Shown here: piece by piece, positions 8,269 to 17,895 of the stretch
Numbering within the stretch: the first letter of the stretch is position 1
Layout of the letters: every line of letters starts with the position of its first letter
Source: Azomonas agilis
GTDB taxonomy: Bacteria > Pseudomonadota > Gammaproteobacteria > Pseudomonadales > Pseudomonadaceae
Assembly: GCF_007830255.1 (NCBI RefSeq)
Contig: NZ_VLKG01000002.1
Coordinates: forward strand, 186,001 to 250,000
Length of the DNA: 64,000 bases
Direction: 5' to 3'
The notes under the pieces: model-generated
What the model saw: the letters and a program-made list of their open reading frames with translations, nothing else
Database searches by the model: none
What the model was told of the DNA's origin: nothing
Position numbers and translations under genes: made by a program

Positions 8269-9203
8269 GATTCAGCCCGTCCTCGTGGATCAATCAGATG
8301 GCAAGCGATATCGACCCAAAGGTTCAGTACCACAAACAGCAGGCCCAAGCTCATGGCCGCGCCTTGAATCATGGGCACATCGCGATTGAACACCGCATGG
8401 GCTAGACCGTGGCCTAAGCCAGGCCATGAAAACAGGGATTCAATCATCACAATGCCTTCTATCAGCGTGACCAACTGGATGCCCAAAAAAGCCACTACGG
8501 GTAAGGCGGCATTGCGAAGCCCATGTCGAATCAGCGTTTGGCCAAAGCTTAGACCCTTGATGCGGGAGAATTGGAAGAAGGCCGAATGAATGACCTCCAC
8601 CCCGGCATGGCGTATCACCCGACTGGACAAAGCAGCCAACACCAGCGCCAAACTGATGGCCGGAAGAATCAAAAAGCGCGGCCCATCAAAACCAGCCACA
8701 GGGAGCCAGCGCAGTTGCAAGGAAAAGATCAGCAGCAGTACTAAGCCGACCATAAACACAGGCTGAGCCCGTAATAACACCGACATCAGCAAACTGGCTC
8801 GATCAAACCAACAGTTTTCGCGGATGGCGGCGTAAATCCCAATAGGGAGCGCCAGCAGCAAGGCTAATAGCATAGCCGTGACAGCCAGCATCAGCGTGTG
8901 CTCCAGAAAGTGCATCAATTCATGGGCGATGGGTAAGCCGCTGACCAGTGAGTTCCCAAAGTCAAAGCGCATCAGATCCAGCAGCCAGTTGAGGTACTGT
9001 TCCCATACTGGCTGATCCAAACCCAATTCGATTTCCACGGCTTGGGCGGCGGCTAGGTTGAGGTTGTCGTACCCATAACGGCCTGCGGCTACCCGAAAAG
9101 CCATATTGCCGGGCAGCAAATGCATCAAGATAAAACTGAGCGTGCCCACACTCCAGCATACAAGAGCGGCCTGTCCTAGGCGCAGGAGTAACAGCCTCAT
9201 CAT
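8265..9203 (-). CDS. ABC permease, DppB/NikB type
   Basis: This 312-residue protein is the partner permease. It has the usual N-terminal helix (FILMHLLPG) and, near residue 60, the ELGLDQPVWEQYLNWL segment found in DppB/NikB. About six transmembrane helices are expected. It pairs with the NikC-like protein to form the membrane pore. Its gene starts inside the end of the solute-binding protein gene (four-base overlap). Confidence 0.88.
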   Translation of the reverse strand: MMRLLLLRLGQAALVCWSVGTLSFILMHLLPGNMAFRVAAGRYGYDNLNLAAAQAVEIELGLDQPVWEQYLNWLLDLMRFDFGNSLVSGLPIAHELMHFLEHTLMLAVTAMLLALLLALPIGIYAAIRENCWFDRASLLMSVLLRAQPVFMVGLVLLLIFSLQLRWLPVAGFDGPRFLILPAISLALVLAALSSRVIRHAGVEVIHSAFFQFSRIKGLSFGQTLIRHGLRNAALPVVAFLGIQLVTLIEGIVMIESLFSWPGLGHGLAHAVFNRDVPMIQGAAMSLGLLFVVLNLWVDIACHLIDPRGRAES

Positions 9204-10759
9204 GGGGTTGCGAGCCTCATGTCAGAAAGGTGGTAGTTGCGCTCATAGGGGTCAAAGCTGAAATGCTTCACCCGCTGCGCGGTGGCGGTTTGCTGGGTGT
9301 AAAACAGCACCGGAATGGCTGGCAGTTCGTCTACCAACATCTGCGCCGCTTGCTGGGCTTTGCGTTGGTATAGGGTTGCATCCTGCTCGGCCTCCAGTTC
9401 GTGCAGTAGTTGCGGGAAGGCGGTATTGTTCCAATTCATGCCCCCCCAATCCCCATTGCCTTGAGCGCCAAAATCCAGCAGCAACAGGCTTAACGGATCG
9501 GCCACAGTACCGTAATTGCGGGCGATTAACGCCAGCTCAAGGCTGCCGTCATGGTGGGCAGAAGGAATGCCGCTGGAGTTCACCACACTTAACCCCATAT
9601 CAATCCCCAGCGCCCGCAGTTGCGCCTGAATCGCTGTACCGATCACCAACAATTCAGGCCGGTCGGCATAGGTAATCATCTTGAGCTGAAAGCGTTGGCC
9701 CTCGCGGTGCAGGATGCCTTGTTCATCCGCTTGCCAACCCAGCTCCTGTAACAGGGCTTGAGCCTGTTTAAGATCCTGAGCGATAGGCGCTAAGGCCGGT
9801 AAATGCCAATCTTTGAGCATCGGCGGAATCAATTGATTAGCTTCTGTGCCCGGTACGCGCAGCACATGGGTAGCGATTCCTGAACGATCCAAAGCCAGAC
9901 TAATGGCTTGGCGGGCTTTGAGGTCTTTGAGGTAGGGATGACCGGCATTGAGCTTAATCTGAATGGTGCGCGGAATCAGCTCCGAATGCACTTGGGCATC
10001 CTTGCGCCGTTTGAGTAAATCCAAGCTGGCCGGATCGAGGGTGTACACGATATCGGTTTGCCCCGCCATCACCTGTAGGGCACGACTTTCGGCGCGGTGG
10101 CCGGTTAAGTACAGCACCTTGGGAATCTGCGCCACCTTGCCCCAATAGCCCTCAAAGCGCTGCACTAAAAGGCGGTGCGGTGGGCCAAACTCAATCAATC
10201 GGTAGGGGCCGGTGCCCTGCATCCAAGTTACTTGGCCCTCGGCGTTATAGGAGGCGGGTGACAGAATCACCGCTGAAAAGTGAGCCAGCACCGCCGGTAA
10301 AGGCTGGTGAGGACGGCTGAGTTGAATGCTGAGCTTTAAGGGTTCCTCAGCCGTGATTTGGGTGATGGGCAGGGTATTTAGGATGCCGGGTTTGGTACGC
10401 GCAATTTCCAATGCCTGCACTACGGTTTGAGCCTCTAAAACCTGGCCATCATGGAAGCGAACGCCAGATCGGAGCTGAAACTGCCAGCGCAAACCGCCAT
10501 CCTCTGCCGACCAATATTCGGCTAGCCCCGGCAGTAAATGGCCATCGGGAGCCACTTCTACCAAGGTTTCGGCAACTTGCAGCCGTGTATAGACGTAGCC
10601 GGTGCGGGAAGGGTCTTGGCTGGTGAATTCAAACGGCCCGCTGATGTTTAGGGTTTCTGGGTCTTGATTGGGTTGGCAGGCGCTTAGGACAAGCGCCAAA
10701 GTCCATAAAAGACCGTATCTTAGAACAGGCAAAACAAGCTCCTTAGCTCGAAAAGACAT
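9200..10759 (-). CDS. Lipoprotein solute-binding protein, NikA/DppA family
   Basis: This 519-residue protein has an N-terminal signal sequence ending in a lipobox (LSAC), so it is probably a lipid-anchored periplasmic binding protein. The mature part is a family 5 extracellular solute-binding protein (RLQVAETLVEV, LRSGVRFHDGQV and TGPYRLIEF motifs). This family binds peptides, nickel, heme or metallophore complexes. The stop shares bases with the permease start and the start shares a base with the receptor stop. Nickel or opine-type metal complex binding is inferred from context only. Confidence 0.85.
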   Translation of the reverse strand: MSFRAKELVLPVLRYGLLWTLALVLSACQPNQDPETLNISGPFEFTSQDPSRTGYVYTRLQVAETLVEVAPDGHLLPGLAEYWSAEDGGLRWQFQLRSGVRFHDGQVLEAQTVVQALEIARTKPGILNTLPITQITAEEPLKLSIQLSRPHQPLPAVLAHFSAVILSPASYNAEGQVTWMQGTGPYRLIEFGPPHRLLVQRFEGYWGKVAQIPKVLYLTGHRAESRALQVMAGQTDIVYTLDPASLDLLKRRKDAQVHSELIPRTIQIKLNAGHPYLKDLKARQAISLALDRSGIATHVLRVPGTEANQLIPPMLKDWHLPALAPIAQDLKQAQALLQELGWQADEQGILHREGQRFQLKMITYADRPELLVIGTAIQAQLRALGIDMGLSVVNSSGIPSAHHDGSLELALIARNYGTVADPLSLLLLDFGAQGNGDWGGMNWNNTAFPQLLHELEAEQDATLYQRKAQQAAQMLVDELPAIPVLFYTQQTATAQRVKHFSFDPYERNYHLSDMRLATP

Positions 10760-12930
10760 TACAGATTTAGCGCCAGAGAAATGCTCAGGTTGCGCGGCTC
10801 ACCCGGCATCACCCACAGATTGCTGTAGGAGCGCTCGTAAAAACGCTTGTCAAACAGGTTATTGAAATTCAGACCTAGGTTGATCTGCTGAGTGACAGGA
10901 ATGCGGCTTATCAGATCCAAGGTGGTGTAGGAGGGCAGCTCGAAGGTATCGACGGTGTTACCGGAGCGCCGACCTACATAATTGACGTGGCCGCCCAGTT
11001 CCAGACCGCGCCAAGGGCCATCGGGCAAGGTGTAGATGGCCATCAAGCTGCCGCTGTTTTGCGGAATATTGAGCAAGCGCGTTCCTTTTTCTAAGGTATT
11101 GTCTTCCCTGATTTCGGCGGAAATGTAGGCATAAGCGCCAATAATGCGCCAATCGTCAGTAATCTGGCCGCTAAATTGAAAATCCATGCCTTTGCTGCGC
11201 ACCTTGCCAGCGGTCATTTGGTAGCTGGTGTCCGTAGGGTCAGTGGTCAGCACGTTGCGTTTGATGATGTGGAAGGCCGCCAACGTCATGCTTAGGCGAT
11301 GGTCGAACAAATCCAACTTGATCCCGGTTTCGTAGCCACGGCCTTTTTCTGGCTCAAAGGTGCCACCGTTTTTATCCATGCCGGTGTTGGGTTTGAAGGA
11401 GCGCGAGGCGTTGGCAAAAACACCCAATTCTGGGGTGAGCTGATACAGCAAGCCTACTCGTGGCGTGACTTCTTCTTGGGTTTGTTTGGCGCGCGTGCTT
11501 TTAACTTGGTTGTTTAGGCGGTGTTCGTAGTGCTCGTAACGTGCGCCGACCAAAGCCTGTAGACGCTCGGTGAGTTTGAGTTGGTCTTGGAAGTTAAAAG
11601 CACGGGAATATACTAGCTCATTGGTGTGGGTACTGCGTCCTGTGGGGCCGGTGCTAAAGGTGGGATGTGGTGTACCGTAGATAGGTTCGTATACGCTGAG
11701 GGTATGGGTAGGGCGAGAGCGCAGCATGCGTTCTTCTTTGGCGTAGCGCTCAACCTCAGTACCAAACAGCAGAGTGTGTTCAATGCCGCCGGTATGGAGT
11801 GTGCCGCGCAGTTCCAGTTGGGTGATTGCGTCCTGCCACTCGTAATCGCGGTGGCGCTGTTCGCGGTTTAGGGTTTGGTAATCGGCTGAAAGACTGCTGG
11901 CTTCGGTGGAATAGCCCTGCATCCGACCTTGCTTGTAGTGGCTGGCTAAACGCAGTGTCCAATCCTGATTCAGGTCGTGCTCTAGCTCGGCTTGCAGGGT
12001 TTCGTTGTTGTTGCTGATTTTGCCGTCGTTAGGTTCGCCGAAGAAGGCGGAGCGGGACACATGGCTTAAGTGTCCTCCCGGTGCAATCACGCCTCGGTCG
12101 AAGGTTTGTCGGTTGCGCACGATTTCCGATTGAACCAGCAAACGGGTATTGGGCCGCAGTTCCCAGCTAAAGGAGGGCGCAAACAACTGGCGCTCGCCGG
12201 AGCGGTAATTGCGAAAACTCTGCTTATCTTCCGCTGAGGCATTGAGGCGGAACAGCATCTTGGCCTCATCGTCCAAAGGCGTGTTGAAGTCCAGTGCTGA
12301 GCGGTACTGATCCCAACGCCCAGCACTCAAATTAATACGGGTGAAGCGTTCAGCCTTGGGTTTTTTGCTGACCAAATTCACCGTACCGCCGGGATCGCCG
12401 CGTCCGTATAGGCTGGAAGCAGGGCCTTTGAGTACGTCCACGCGCTCAATATTGGCCGTATCGGGGGTGTTCATATAGCCCCGATTCACGCTGAAACCAT
12501 CGCGGTAGAACTCGGAGGTGGTCAAACCGCGAATGCTGTACTCATACATCGTCAGGCCGCCAAAATCGTTTTGGCGCGAGGCTCCGCCGGCAAAATCCAG
12601 CGCTTTTTCCACCCGATGTACGTTCAAATCTTCCAGCACCTTGATCGGAATGGCGCTGATGGATTGGGGAATATCGCGGAGGTCGGTATCGGTTTTAGTG
12701 GCGCTGCGGCTGCGCAGTACGCGGTAGCTCTGTGTTGTTTCTTGATCTTGAGGGCTGCTTGAGTGCCCGCTAATAACCACCGCATCCAGTAACGTGGGTT
12801 CTTCACCGGAGGCGTTTGGCTCGCCAGCGGCTTGGCTCAGGCTAGGGCATAAACTTAGGGTCGCCCCGCCGAGTGAGCCGAGGATAAGTGCTAGGGGCGA
12901 TGAAAATAGGGTTGCTAAAAAAAACCGCAT
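10759..12930 (-). CDS. TonB-dependent outer-membrane receptor (siderophore/metallophore type)
   Basis: This 723-residue protein has a signal peptide (~35 residues), then a plug domain (DIPQSISAIPIKVLEDLNV, YSIRGLTTSEFYRDG, ERVDVLKGPASSLYG, PGGTVNLVSKKP) and a 22-strand barrel ending in the expected terminal Leu (LSISLALNL). It is closest in style to FhuA/FpvA-like siderophore receptors but lacks an N-terminal signalling (STN) domain. It heads the ABC genes in the operon, giving a complete outer-to-inner membrane route. No Fur-like 19-mer was seen in the 67 bases upstream. It may take up a metal-chelate complex such as a nickelophore rather than ferric siderophore. Confidence 0.9.
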   Translation of the reverse strand: MRFFLATLFSSPLALILGSLGGATLSLCPSLSQAAGEPNASGEEPTLLDAVVISGHSSSPQDQETTQSYRVLRSRSATKTDTDLRDIPQSISAIPIKVLEDLNVHRVEKALDFAGGASRQNDFGGLTMYEYSIRGLTTSEFYRDGFSVNRGYMNTPDTANIERVDVLKGPASSLYGRGDPGGTVNLVSKKPKAERFTRINLSAGRWDQYRSALDFNTPLDDEAKMLFRLNASAEDKQSFRNYRSGERQLFAPSFSWELRPNTRLLVQSEIVRNRQTFDRGVIAPGGHLSHVSRSAFFGEPNDGKISNNNETLQAELEHDLNQDWTLRLASHYKQGRMQGYSTEASSLSADYQTLNREQRHRDYEWQDAITQLELRGTLHTGGIEHTLLFGTEVERYAKEERMLRSRPTHTLSVYEPIYGTPHPTFSTGPTGRSTHTNELVYSRAFNFQDQLKLTERLQALVGARYEHYEHRLNNQVKSTRAKQTQEEVTPRVGLLYQLTPELGVFANASRSFKPNTGMDKNGGTFEPEKGRGYETGIKLDLFDHRLSMTLAAFHIIKRNVLTTDPTDTSYQMTAGKVRSKGMDFQFSGQITDDWRIIGAYAYISAEIREDNTLEKGTRLLNIPQNSGSLMAIYTLPDGPWRGLELGGHVNYVGRRSGNTVDTFELPSYTTLDLISRIPVTQQINLGLNFNNLFDKRFYERSYSNLWVMPGEPRNLSISLALNL

Positions 12931-12997
12931 AATAGATGTTCATCCACGCAATAAAGTGGGGTAGGCCCAAAAAGGCGTTGTGATCCTGATTCATCTG

Positions 12998-13372
12998 TTA
13001 TGCGGAATAGGGTGGGCTGCGAGCACGTCTTGGGTGCGGGTCTGAAGAGCGCTTGGGCGATTCAGACTGATCCGGGGTAGCAGGAGCATGGAAGGCCAGC
13101 TTTAAAAGCCAACAAGCTCTGGTAGGAATAAAGGGAACCTTGAGGATCAGTTGGCAATAACTGCAACTGTCGAGCTTGTGGTATGGATGTCCAAAGGGAA
13201 GAGGAGCTTGGGGCGTTTCGGACTGTACTGAGTGCTGCGCCCCACAGAGGATTAAAGGCGGCTCAAGGTCAGATTGCTGTTTTAGATGAGCCCATAAGGG
13301 CATAACCCAAAGCAGACACAGGGCAAAGAGGCCACACCAAGCCATCTTGAATGATAAGGCTTGACGCATCAT
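12998..13372 (-). CDS. DUF2946-like small Cys/His protein
   Basis: This 124-residue protein has an N-terminal signal or membrane helix (residues ~8-28) followed by a short periplasmic part with CGAQHS and HKLDSCSYCQL, the C-x-Y-C core of DUF2946 proteins. Such genes are often found beside TonB-dependent metal receptors; the cysteines and histidines could bind metal, but function is unknown. The ATG at 13369 (second Met) is an equally possible start. It is the first gene of the import operon, 67 bases before the receptor gene. Confidence 0.75.
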   Translation of the reverse strand: MMRQALSFKMAWCGLFALCLLWVMPLWAHLKQQSDLEPPLILCGAQHSVQSETPQAPLPFGHPYHKLDSCSYCQLILKVPFIPTRACWLLKLAFHAPATPDQSESPKRSSDPHPRRARSPPYSA

Positions 13373-13469
13373 GTGGGGCGCGTCCCTGTGTCAGAGCGAG
13401 TATCCATAGGCCAACAGTGAAAAATACAGAAAATAGGCACACTTGTAGCATGGTGGCCATACAGAAGTC

Positions 13470-13485
13470 TGTCATCTAGCTGACA
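13470..13485. promoter_or_regulatory. Inverted repeat TGTCA-N6-TGACA in divergent promoter region
   Basis: An inverted repeat TGTCATCTAGCTGACA lies between the divergently transcribed DUF2946 operon and the MFS gene at 13570. It could be an operator for one or both. No regulator gene is adjacent. Confidence 0.35.
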
Positions 13486-13569
13486 TCTTCGGCGGGAGCC
13501 TATCAACAAAGGTTTTGGATAGAATAGAACACTTACTCCTTAGTCGCTCTCGTCTGAGATTTATCCTCC

Positions 13570-14895
13570 ATGTCCAGCCAGTATTCCGGTTCTGACTCTG
13601 TGGCGCGCCCTTTAAGCCGTGGCGATTTGAAGACTCTATCGCTGTCGGCCCTAGGTGGTGCGCTGGAGTTTTATGATTTTATCATTTTCGTGTTTTTTGC
13701 CACGGTGGTAGGGCAGCTCTTCTTCCCCGCCGAAATGCCGGAGTGGCTGCGCCAAGTACAGACCTTTGGCATCTTTGCCGCTGGTTATTTAGCCCGTCCC
13801 TTGGGTGGGCTAATCATGGCGCACTTTGGTGATCTGCTGGGGCGCAAGCGGGTGTTTACCCTCAGTATTTTTCTAATGGCTGTCCCCACACTGTGCATGG
13901 GGCTATTACCTACCTATGCAGATATCGGCATCGCTGCGCCCTTGGCGTTATTGGCTTTGCGAGTCGTTCAGGGGGCGGCCATTGGTGGCGAGGTGCCCGG
14001 CGCTTGGGTCTTTGTGGCTGAGCACGTTTCGGATCGGCACACAGGCTTTGCCTGTAGCACGTTAACCGCAGGATTAACAGCGGGTATTTTGCTGGGTTCT
14101 ATTACCGCGACCCTAATTAACCACCTATTTAGCCCGCAACAGGTGGCCGATTATGCGTGGCGTATACCCTTCTTACTCGGTGGCGTGCTGGGACTATTCT
14201 CGGTGTATCTGCGCCGCTGGTTGCATGAGACTCCCGTTTTTGCGGAGCTGAAACAGCGCCAATCCTTAGCCGACGAGTTACCCTTGAAGGCTGTGATTCG
14301 AGCCCATCGGCCTGCGGTGTTCTTATGCATGTTGCTGACCTGGGTGCTGTCGGCGGGGATTGTCGTAGTGATTTTGATGACTCCAAGCCTGTTGCAGACA
14401 CAGTACGGCATCAGTCCGACCGATGCGTTGCAGGCTAATAGCCTAGCCATCGTTGCTTTGAGTGTGGGCTGTGTATTAGCTGGCTGGATTGTGGATCGTA
14501 TTGGGCCGGGACTCACCTTTATGGGCGGTGGGCTCTTGTTACTGCTCAGCACGGCGCTGTTTTATGGCTATTTAGCCCAGCATCCAGACTGGTTATTGCC
14601 GCTGTACGGCTTAGCGGGTTTCTCTGTGGGAGCCATTGGAGCCATCCCGATGGTGATGGTAAAAGCCTTTCCAGCGGCTGTACGCTTTTCAGGGTTATCC
14701 TTCTCCTACAATCTGGCCTATGCCCTGTGCGGCGGTTTAACGCCGATATTGGTCAGCCTGTTATTAACGTGGAGCCCGATGGCCCCCGCTTATTACGTTG
14801 GCAGTCTGTGTGTGCTGTTTATTCTGTTAGGGTTGTGGTTATGGCGTGGTACTGAAACGGCCCGCGTGATTTTAAATCCTGTTCAGATCCTCTAA
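13570..14895 (+). CDS. MFS transporter, metabolite:H+ symporter type
   Basis: This 441-residue membrane protein has about twelve helices. The N-terminal region (GALEFYDFIIFVFFA), the loop 2-3 motif HFGDLLGRKRV and the GAAIGGEVPGAW segment of helix 4-5 are characteristic of the metabolite:H+ symporter (ProP/ShiA/KgtP-like) branch. Substrate cannot be told from sequence. It is followed 12 bases later by a flavoprotein gene and may be co-transcribed with it and nadE. Confidence 0.85.
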   Translation: MSSQYSGSDSVARPLSRGDLKTLSLSALGGALEFYDFIIFVFFATVVGQLFFPAEMPEWLRQVQTFGIFAAGYLARPLGGLIMAHFGDLLGRKRVFTLSIFLMAVPTLCMGLLPTYADIGIAAPLALLALRVVQGAAIGGEVPGAWVFVAEHVSDRHTGFACSTLTAGLTAGILLGSITATLINHLFSPQQVADYAWRIPFLLGGVLGLFSVYLRRWLHETPVFAELKQRQSLADELPLKAVIRAHRPAVFLCMLLTWVLSAGIVVVILMTPSLLQTQYGISPTDALQANSLAIVALSVGCVLAGWIVDRIGPGLTFMGGGLLLLLSTALFYGYLAQHPDWLLPLYGLAGFSVGAIGAIPMVMVKAFPAAVRFSGLSFSYNLAYALCGGLTPILVSLLLTWSPMAPAYYVGSLCVLFILLGLWLWRGTETARVILNPVQIL

Positions 14896-14907
14896 TTGGA
14901 GTTTTTC

Positions 14908-15729
14908 ATGGATGCACTGAGCCTTTTGCAAGCCCGTTACGGCATATCGGACGTATCACGCTCAAAATCTTGGTCGCCCCTGATCGAGCAATTGTTAGAG
15001 CATCGCTCGGTACGCCATTACTTACCTGATCCGGTGACGGATGATCAGCTCCAAGCGATGATGACAGCGGCGCAGTCTGCTGCCAGCTCTTCTAACCTAC
15101 AGGCTTGGAGCGTGGTAGCGGTGCGTAACCCCCAAACTCGTGCCTTATTAGCCGAATGCGCAGGTGGTCAGGCCCATGTAGCTGAAGCGCCCTTGCAACT
15201 GGTATGGCTGGCGGACTTGGCACGCCTTGAGCATCTGGCTGCCCTGAATGAGCGCCCTTCAGAAGCCATTGATTATTTAGAAATGTTTGTGATCGGAGTG
15301 ATTGACGCAGCCCTTGCCGCCCAGAATGCAGTGGCCGCCGCTGAATCGCTGGGGTTAGGCACGGTGTATATCGGTGGTATGCGTAATCAACCCGAGCGCG
15401 TGGCCGAATTATTGAAACTACCGCCTAAAGTGGTAGCCGTATTTGGTCTTTGTGTGGGTAGACCTGACCCCAGTAAACCGGCTTCCATTAAGCCGCGTCC
15501 GCCACAAAGCTTGCAGCTTCACCAAGAGCAGTATCAGCCCCTTAGCGCACAGGAAGCCGACATTGCCGCCTACAACGACAGAATGGCGGCTTTCTATATG
15601 GAACAGCAGATGAACGTAAAAGGCACTTGGGCCGTACATTCAGCCAAACGCATTGCTGGCCCTGATGCGCTTTCTGGACGGGATCGGTTGCAGGCTGCGT
15701 TAAAAACCCTAGGCTTTATGCTCAAGTAA
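14908..15729 (+). CDS. NfsA-like FMN-dependent oxidoreductase (nitroreductase family)
   Basis: This 273-residue protein belongs to the nitroreductase superfamily. An N-terminal [13 protein letters not shown] segment (FMN phosphate binding) is followed by [17 protein letters not shown], and a later [17 protein letters not shown] motif is like that of NfsA/Frp flavin reductases. The start is placed at ATG 14908, preceded by TTGGAG; an upstream TTG at 14896 is less likely. It probably uses NADPH to reduce quinones or nitro compounds. Confidence 0.86.
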   Translation: MDALSLLQARYGISDVSRSKSWSPLIEQLLEHRSVRHYLPDPVTDDQLQAMMTAAQSAASSSNLQAWSVVAVRNPQTRALLAECAGGQAHVAEAPLQLVWLADLARLEHLAALNERPSEAIDYLEMFVIGVIDAALAAQNAVAAAESLGLGTVYIGGMRNQPERVAELLKLPPKVVAVFGLCVGRPDPSKPASIKPRPPQSLQLHQEQYQPLSAQEADIAAYNDRMAAFYMEQQMNVKGTWAVHSAKRIAGPDALSGRDRLQAALKTLGFMLK

Positions 15730-15764
15730 AGAGCCATGTCCAGTCTGGCTCAAGGAGTAGTTTT

Positions 15765-16595
15765 GTGAACAATCGTCAGCGTGAAATCGCGACTGCGTTA
15801 AAGGTTCGTCCTCCCTTTAGTGGCCCAGAAGAGGTACAGGCTGAGATTCAGCGCCGTGTGGCCTTCATCCAGCAATGTTTGCGTGATGCTAAGATGAAAA
15901 CCCTAGTACTTGGCATCAGTGGCGGCGTGGACTCCACCACCACGGGCCTACTGTGCCAACGCGCTGTGCAAGAAATGCGTGCTGCCGGAGAAGGCGAGGA
16001 CTACCGCTTTATCGCGGTGCGTTTGCCCTACGCTGTGCAGCACGATGAAGACGAAGCCCAGTTAGCCGTAGATACCATCCAACCCGATGAATGCCACACC
16101 GTTAATCTACATGGCATGGTGCAAGAATTAGCGGCAGCCACCGGCGAGCTGGAAAAGCTCTCGCCATCCGTACGTGACTTTGTACTAGGCAATACTAAAG
16201 CTAGGATGCGCATGGTAGCTCAGTACACCATTGCTAATGCGCGCCAAGGTTTGGTGGTTGGCACCGACCATGCCGCCGAAGCGGTGATGGGGTTTTTCAC
16301 CAAGTTTGGTGATGGGGCTTGCGATCTCACACCACTTACCGGATTGGTCAAAAATCAGGTACGCACTTTGGCAGCGGCCTTAGGTGCTCCTGAGCAACTG
16401 GTGCATAAAGTACCCACGGCAGATTTAGAAGAACTACACCCCGGCAAACCCGATGAAATGGCCCACGGGGTTAGTTATAAAGACATTGATGCTTTTCTAC
16501 TCGGGCAGGAAATTCCCGAATCCATCGCTGCTGCGATCATCGCCACCTACGATAAAACCGCCCATAAGCGCGCTTTGCCAAAAGAGCCTAGTTAG
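15765..16595 (+). CDS. nadE: NH3-dependent NAD+ synthetase
   Basis: This 276-residue protein amidates nicotinate adenine dinucleotide with ATP and ammonia, the last step of NAD synthesis. The PP-loop [13 protein letters not shown] near residue 50 is diagnostic, and [19 protein letters not shown] and [16 protein letters not shown] are further family motifs. The length matches the E. coli type enzyme, and there is no N-terminal glutaminase domain. The GTG start at 15765 follows AAGGAG. Confidence 0.95.
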   Translation: MNNRQREIATALKVRPPFSGPEEVQAEIQRRVAFIQQCLRDAKMKTLVLGISGGVDSTTTGLLCQRAVQEMRAAGEGEDYRFIAVRLPYAVQHDEDEAQLAVDTIQPDECHTVNLHGMVQELAAATGELEKLSPSVRDFVLGNTKARMRMVAQYTIANARQGLVVGTDHAAEAVMGFFTKFGDGACDLTPLTGLVKNQVRTLAAALGAPEQLVHKVPTADLEELHPGKPDEMAHGVSYKDIDAFLLGQEIPESIAAAIIATYDKTAHKRALPKEPS

Positions 16596-16608
16596 AGAAA
16601 GTTAAGTG

Positions 16609-17202
16609 ATGAGTATTGAGTTATTACCAGGGTCTATAAGAGATAATTATGAGACTTATGAATGGAAGCACGCTTGTGCAATTTTGAAAGAGGATTTTCC
16701 GGAAGAGTGGAAAAATATTATTTCGGTCTTAAGTGAGTTTAAGTTGTATAAGTCTTGGATTACTAGTCCAGGAGGGCAAAAATCTAAAATATCTGACTTT
16801 ATTGATAGTTATTTATATGAGTTAGGTTGGGTCGAAAAGGATTTTTCGACAAAGGTGGTTGTGGATGGAGTTTCTGTCGAGACTCCAACTCACAGAGTTG
16901 ATTGCTTTAAAAATCGTATAGCACTTGAAATTGAGTGGAATAATAAAGATCCATTTTACGATCGAGATTTGAATAATTTTAGACTCCTATTTGATCTGCG
17001 GGCAATTAGTGTTGGTGTTATAATAACTAGATGTGATGAGTTACAAGACATATTTAAAAATTTGGGCAAAGGATCTTCATATGGAGCCTCAACGACCCAT
17101 ATGGGGAAACTAATTCCTCGTATAGAGGGTGGTGGTGGAGCAGGTTGTCCAATTTTAGTCTTTGGAATATCAAAAAATTTGTACATTGAGGATGAGAGAT
17201 GA
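16609..17202 (+). CDS. BglII/BstYI-family restriction endonuclease
   Basis: This 197-residue protein resembles BglII/BstYI-type type II restriction enzymes, which cut GATC-core sites. The central segment VDCFKNRIALEIEW matches the family's catalytic core, with Asp98, Glu107 and Glu109 in a D-x8-E-x-E pattern. The following YDRDLNNFRLLFDL segment and the RGISF-like end (GGGGAGCPILVFGI) also fit. The start is ATG 16609; GTG 16606 is one codon upstream. Its stop overlaps the methylase ATG (ATGA). The AT-rich composition contrasts with nadE before it and yjdM after it, suggesting horizontal acquisition. Specificity is not predictable here. Confidence 0.8.
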   Translation: MSIELLPGSIRDNYETYEWKHACAILKEDFPEEWKNIISVLSEFKLYKSWITSPGGQKSKISDFIDSYLYELGWVEKDFSTKVVVDGVSVETPTHRVDCFKNRIALEIEWNNKDPFYDRDLNNFRLLFDLRAISVGVIITRCDELQDIFKNLGKGSSYGASTTHMGKLIPRIEGGGGAGCPILVFGISKNLYIEDER

Positions 17203-17846
17203 GTGCATCTGATGATTTATTAGCTGAGGCGGGGGGCAGAAAGTTTTCGACTGTTTTAGCGGATCCTCCTTGGCAATTTCAAAATAGAACAGGAAAAATA
17301 GCCCCAGAGCATAAGCGGTTGGCTCGCTACCCAACAATGTCCTTACAGGAAATTAAAGATTTACCTGTTGAGGCTATTGTAAAAGATGCTGCCCATCTTT
17401 ATTTATGGGTTCCGAATGCCTTACTGCGCGAAGGTTTGGATGTAATGAGCCATTGGGGTTTTACTTATAAAACCAACTTGATTTGGTATAAAGTACGCAA
17501 AGATGGTGGTCCTGATAGACGAGGAGTTGGTTTTTATTTTAGAAACGTAACTGAGGTTATTTTATTTGGGGTGCGTGGAAAAAATGCGCGTACTTTACAG
17601 CCAGGACGGAGCCAAGAAAATATAATTTCATCTCAAAAGAGAGAGCACAGTCGTAAGCCAGATGAGCAGTATGATCTTATAGAGGCTTGCAGTCCTGGGC
17701 CTTTTATTGAATTATTTGCTCGTGGCCCTCGTAAAGGCTGGTTTAGTTGGGGGAACCAAGCTGACGAATATACCCCAGACTGGGATACTTATTCCAATCA
17801 TTCGCAATCAAATATCATACCTATTAGGCAAAAAAAACTGCTTTAA
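17199..17846 (+). CDS. MT-A70-family adenine-N6 DNA methyltransferase
   Basis: This 215-residue protein is an MT-A70 methyltransferase. The catalytic DPPW motif is at residues 22-25, followed by YPTMSLQEIKDLPV, LYLWVPNALL, and the EVILFGVRG and KREHSRKPDEQYDLIE segments typical of bacterial MT-A70 enzymes. The last contains the SAM-side SRKP element. It is translationally coupled to the BglII-like endonuclease and is most simply the cognate protective methylase of a type II restriction-modification system. MT-A70 is an uncommon methylase class for this endonuclease family. Confidence 0.88.
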   Translation: MSASDDLLAEAGGRKFSTVLADPPWQFQNRTGKIAPEHKRLARYPTMSLQEIKDLPVEAIVKDAAHLYLWVPNALLREGLDVMSHWGFTYKTNLIWYKVRKDGGPDRRGVGFYFRNVTEVILFGVRGKNARTLQPGRSQENIISSQKREHSRKPDEQYDLIEACSPGPFIELFARGPRKGWFSWGNQADEYTPDWDTYSNHSQSNIIPIRQKKLL

Positions 17847-17895
17847 CTAGCTTTTTGGATTGTTGATTTAATTAAATAAAAGTACGGAATATTTA

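Noticed and set aside
12931-12997. Fur box before the TonB receptor gene
   Set aside because: Searched by eye for a GATAATGATAATCATTATC-like 19-mer and found nothing close; iron regulation cannot be claimed.
13269-13475. A 68-codon minus-strand ORF with a hydrophobic start, upstream of the DUF2946 gene
   Set aside because: It overlaps the DUF2946 gene by more than 100 bases in another frame, has no convincing ribosome binding site, and only its first part is membrane-like. Kept out for lack of support.
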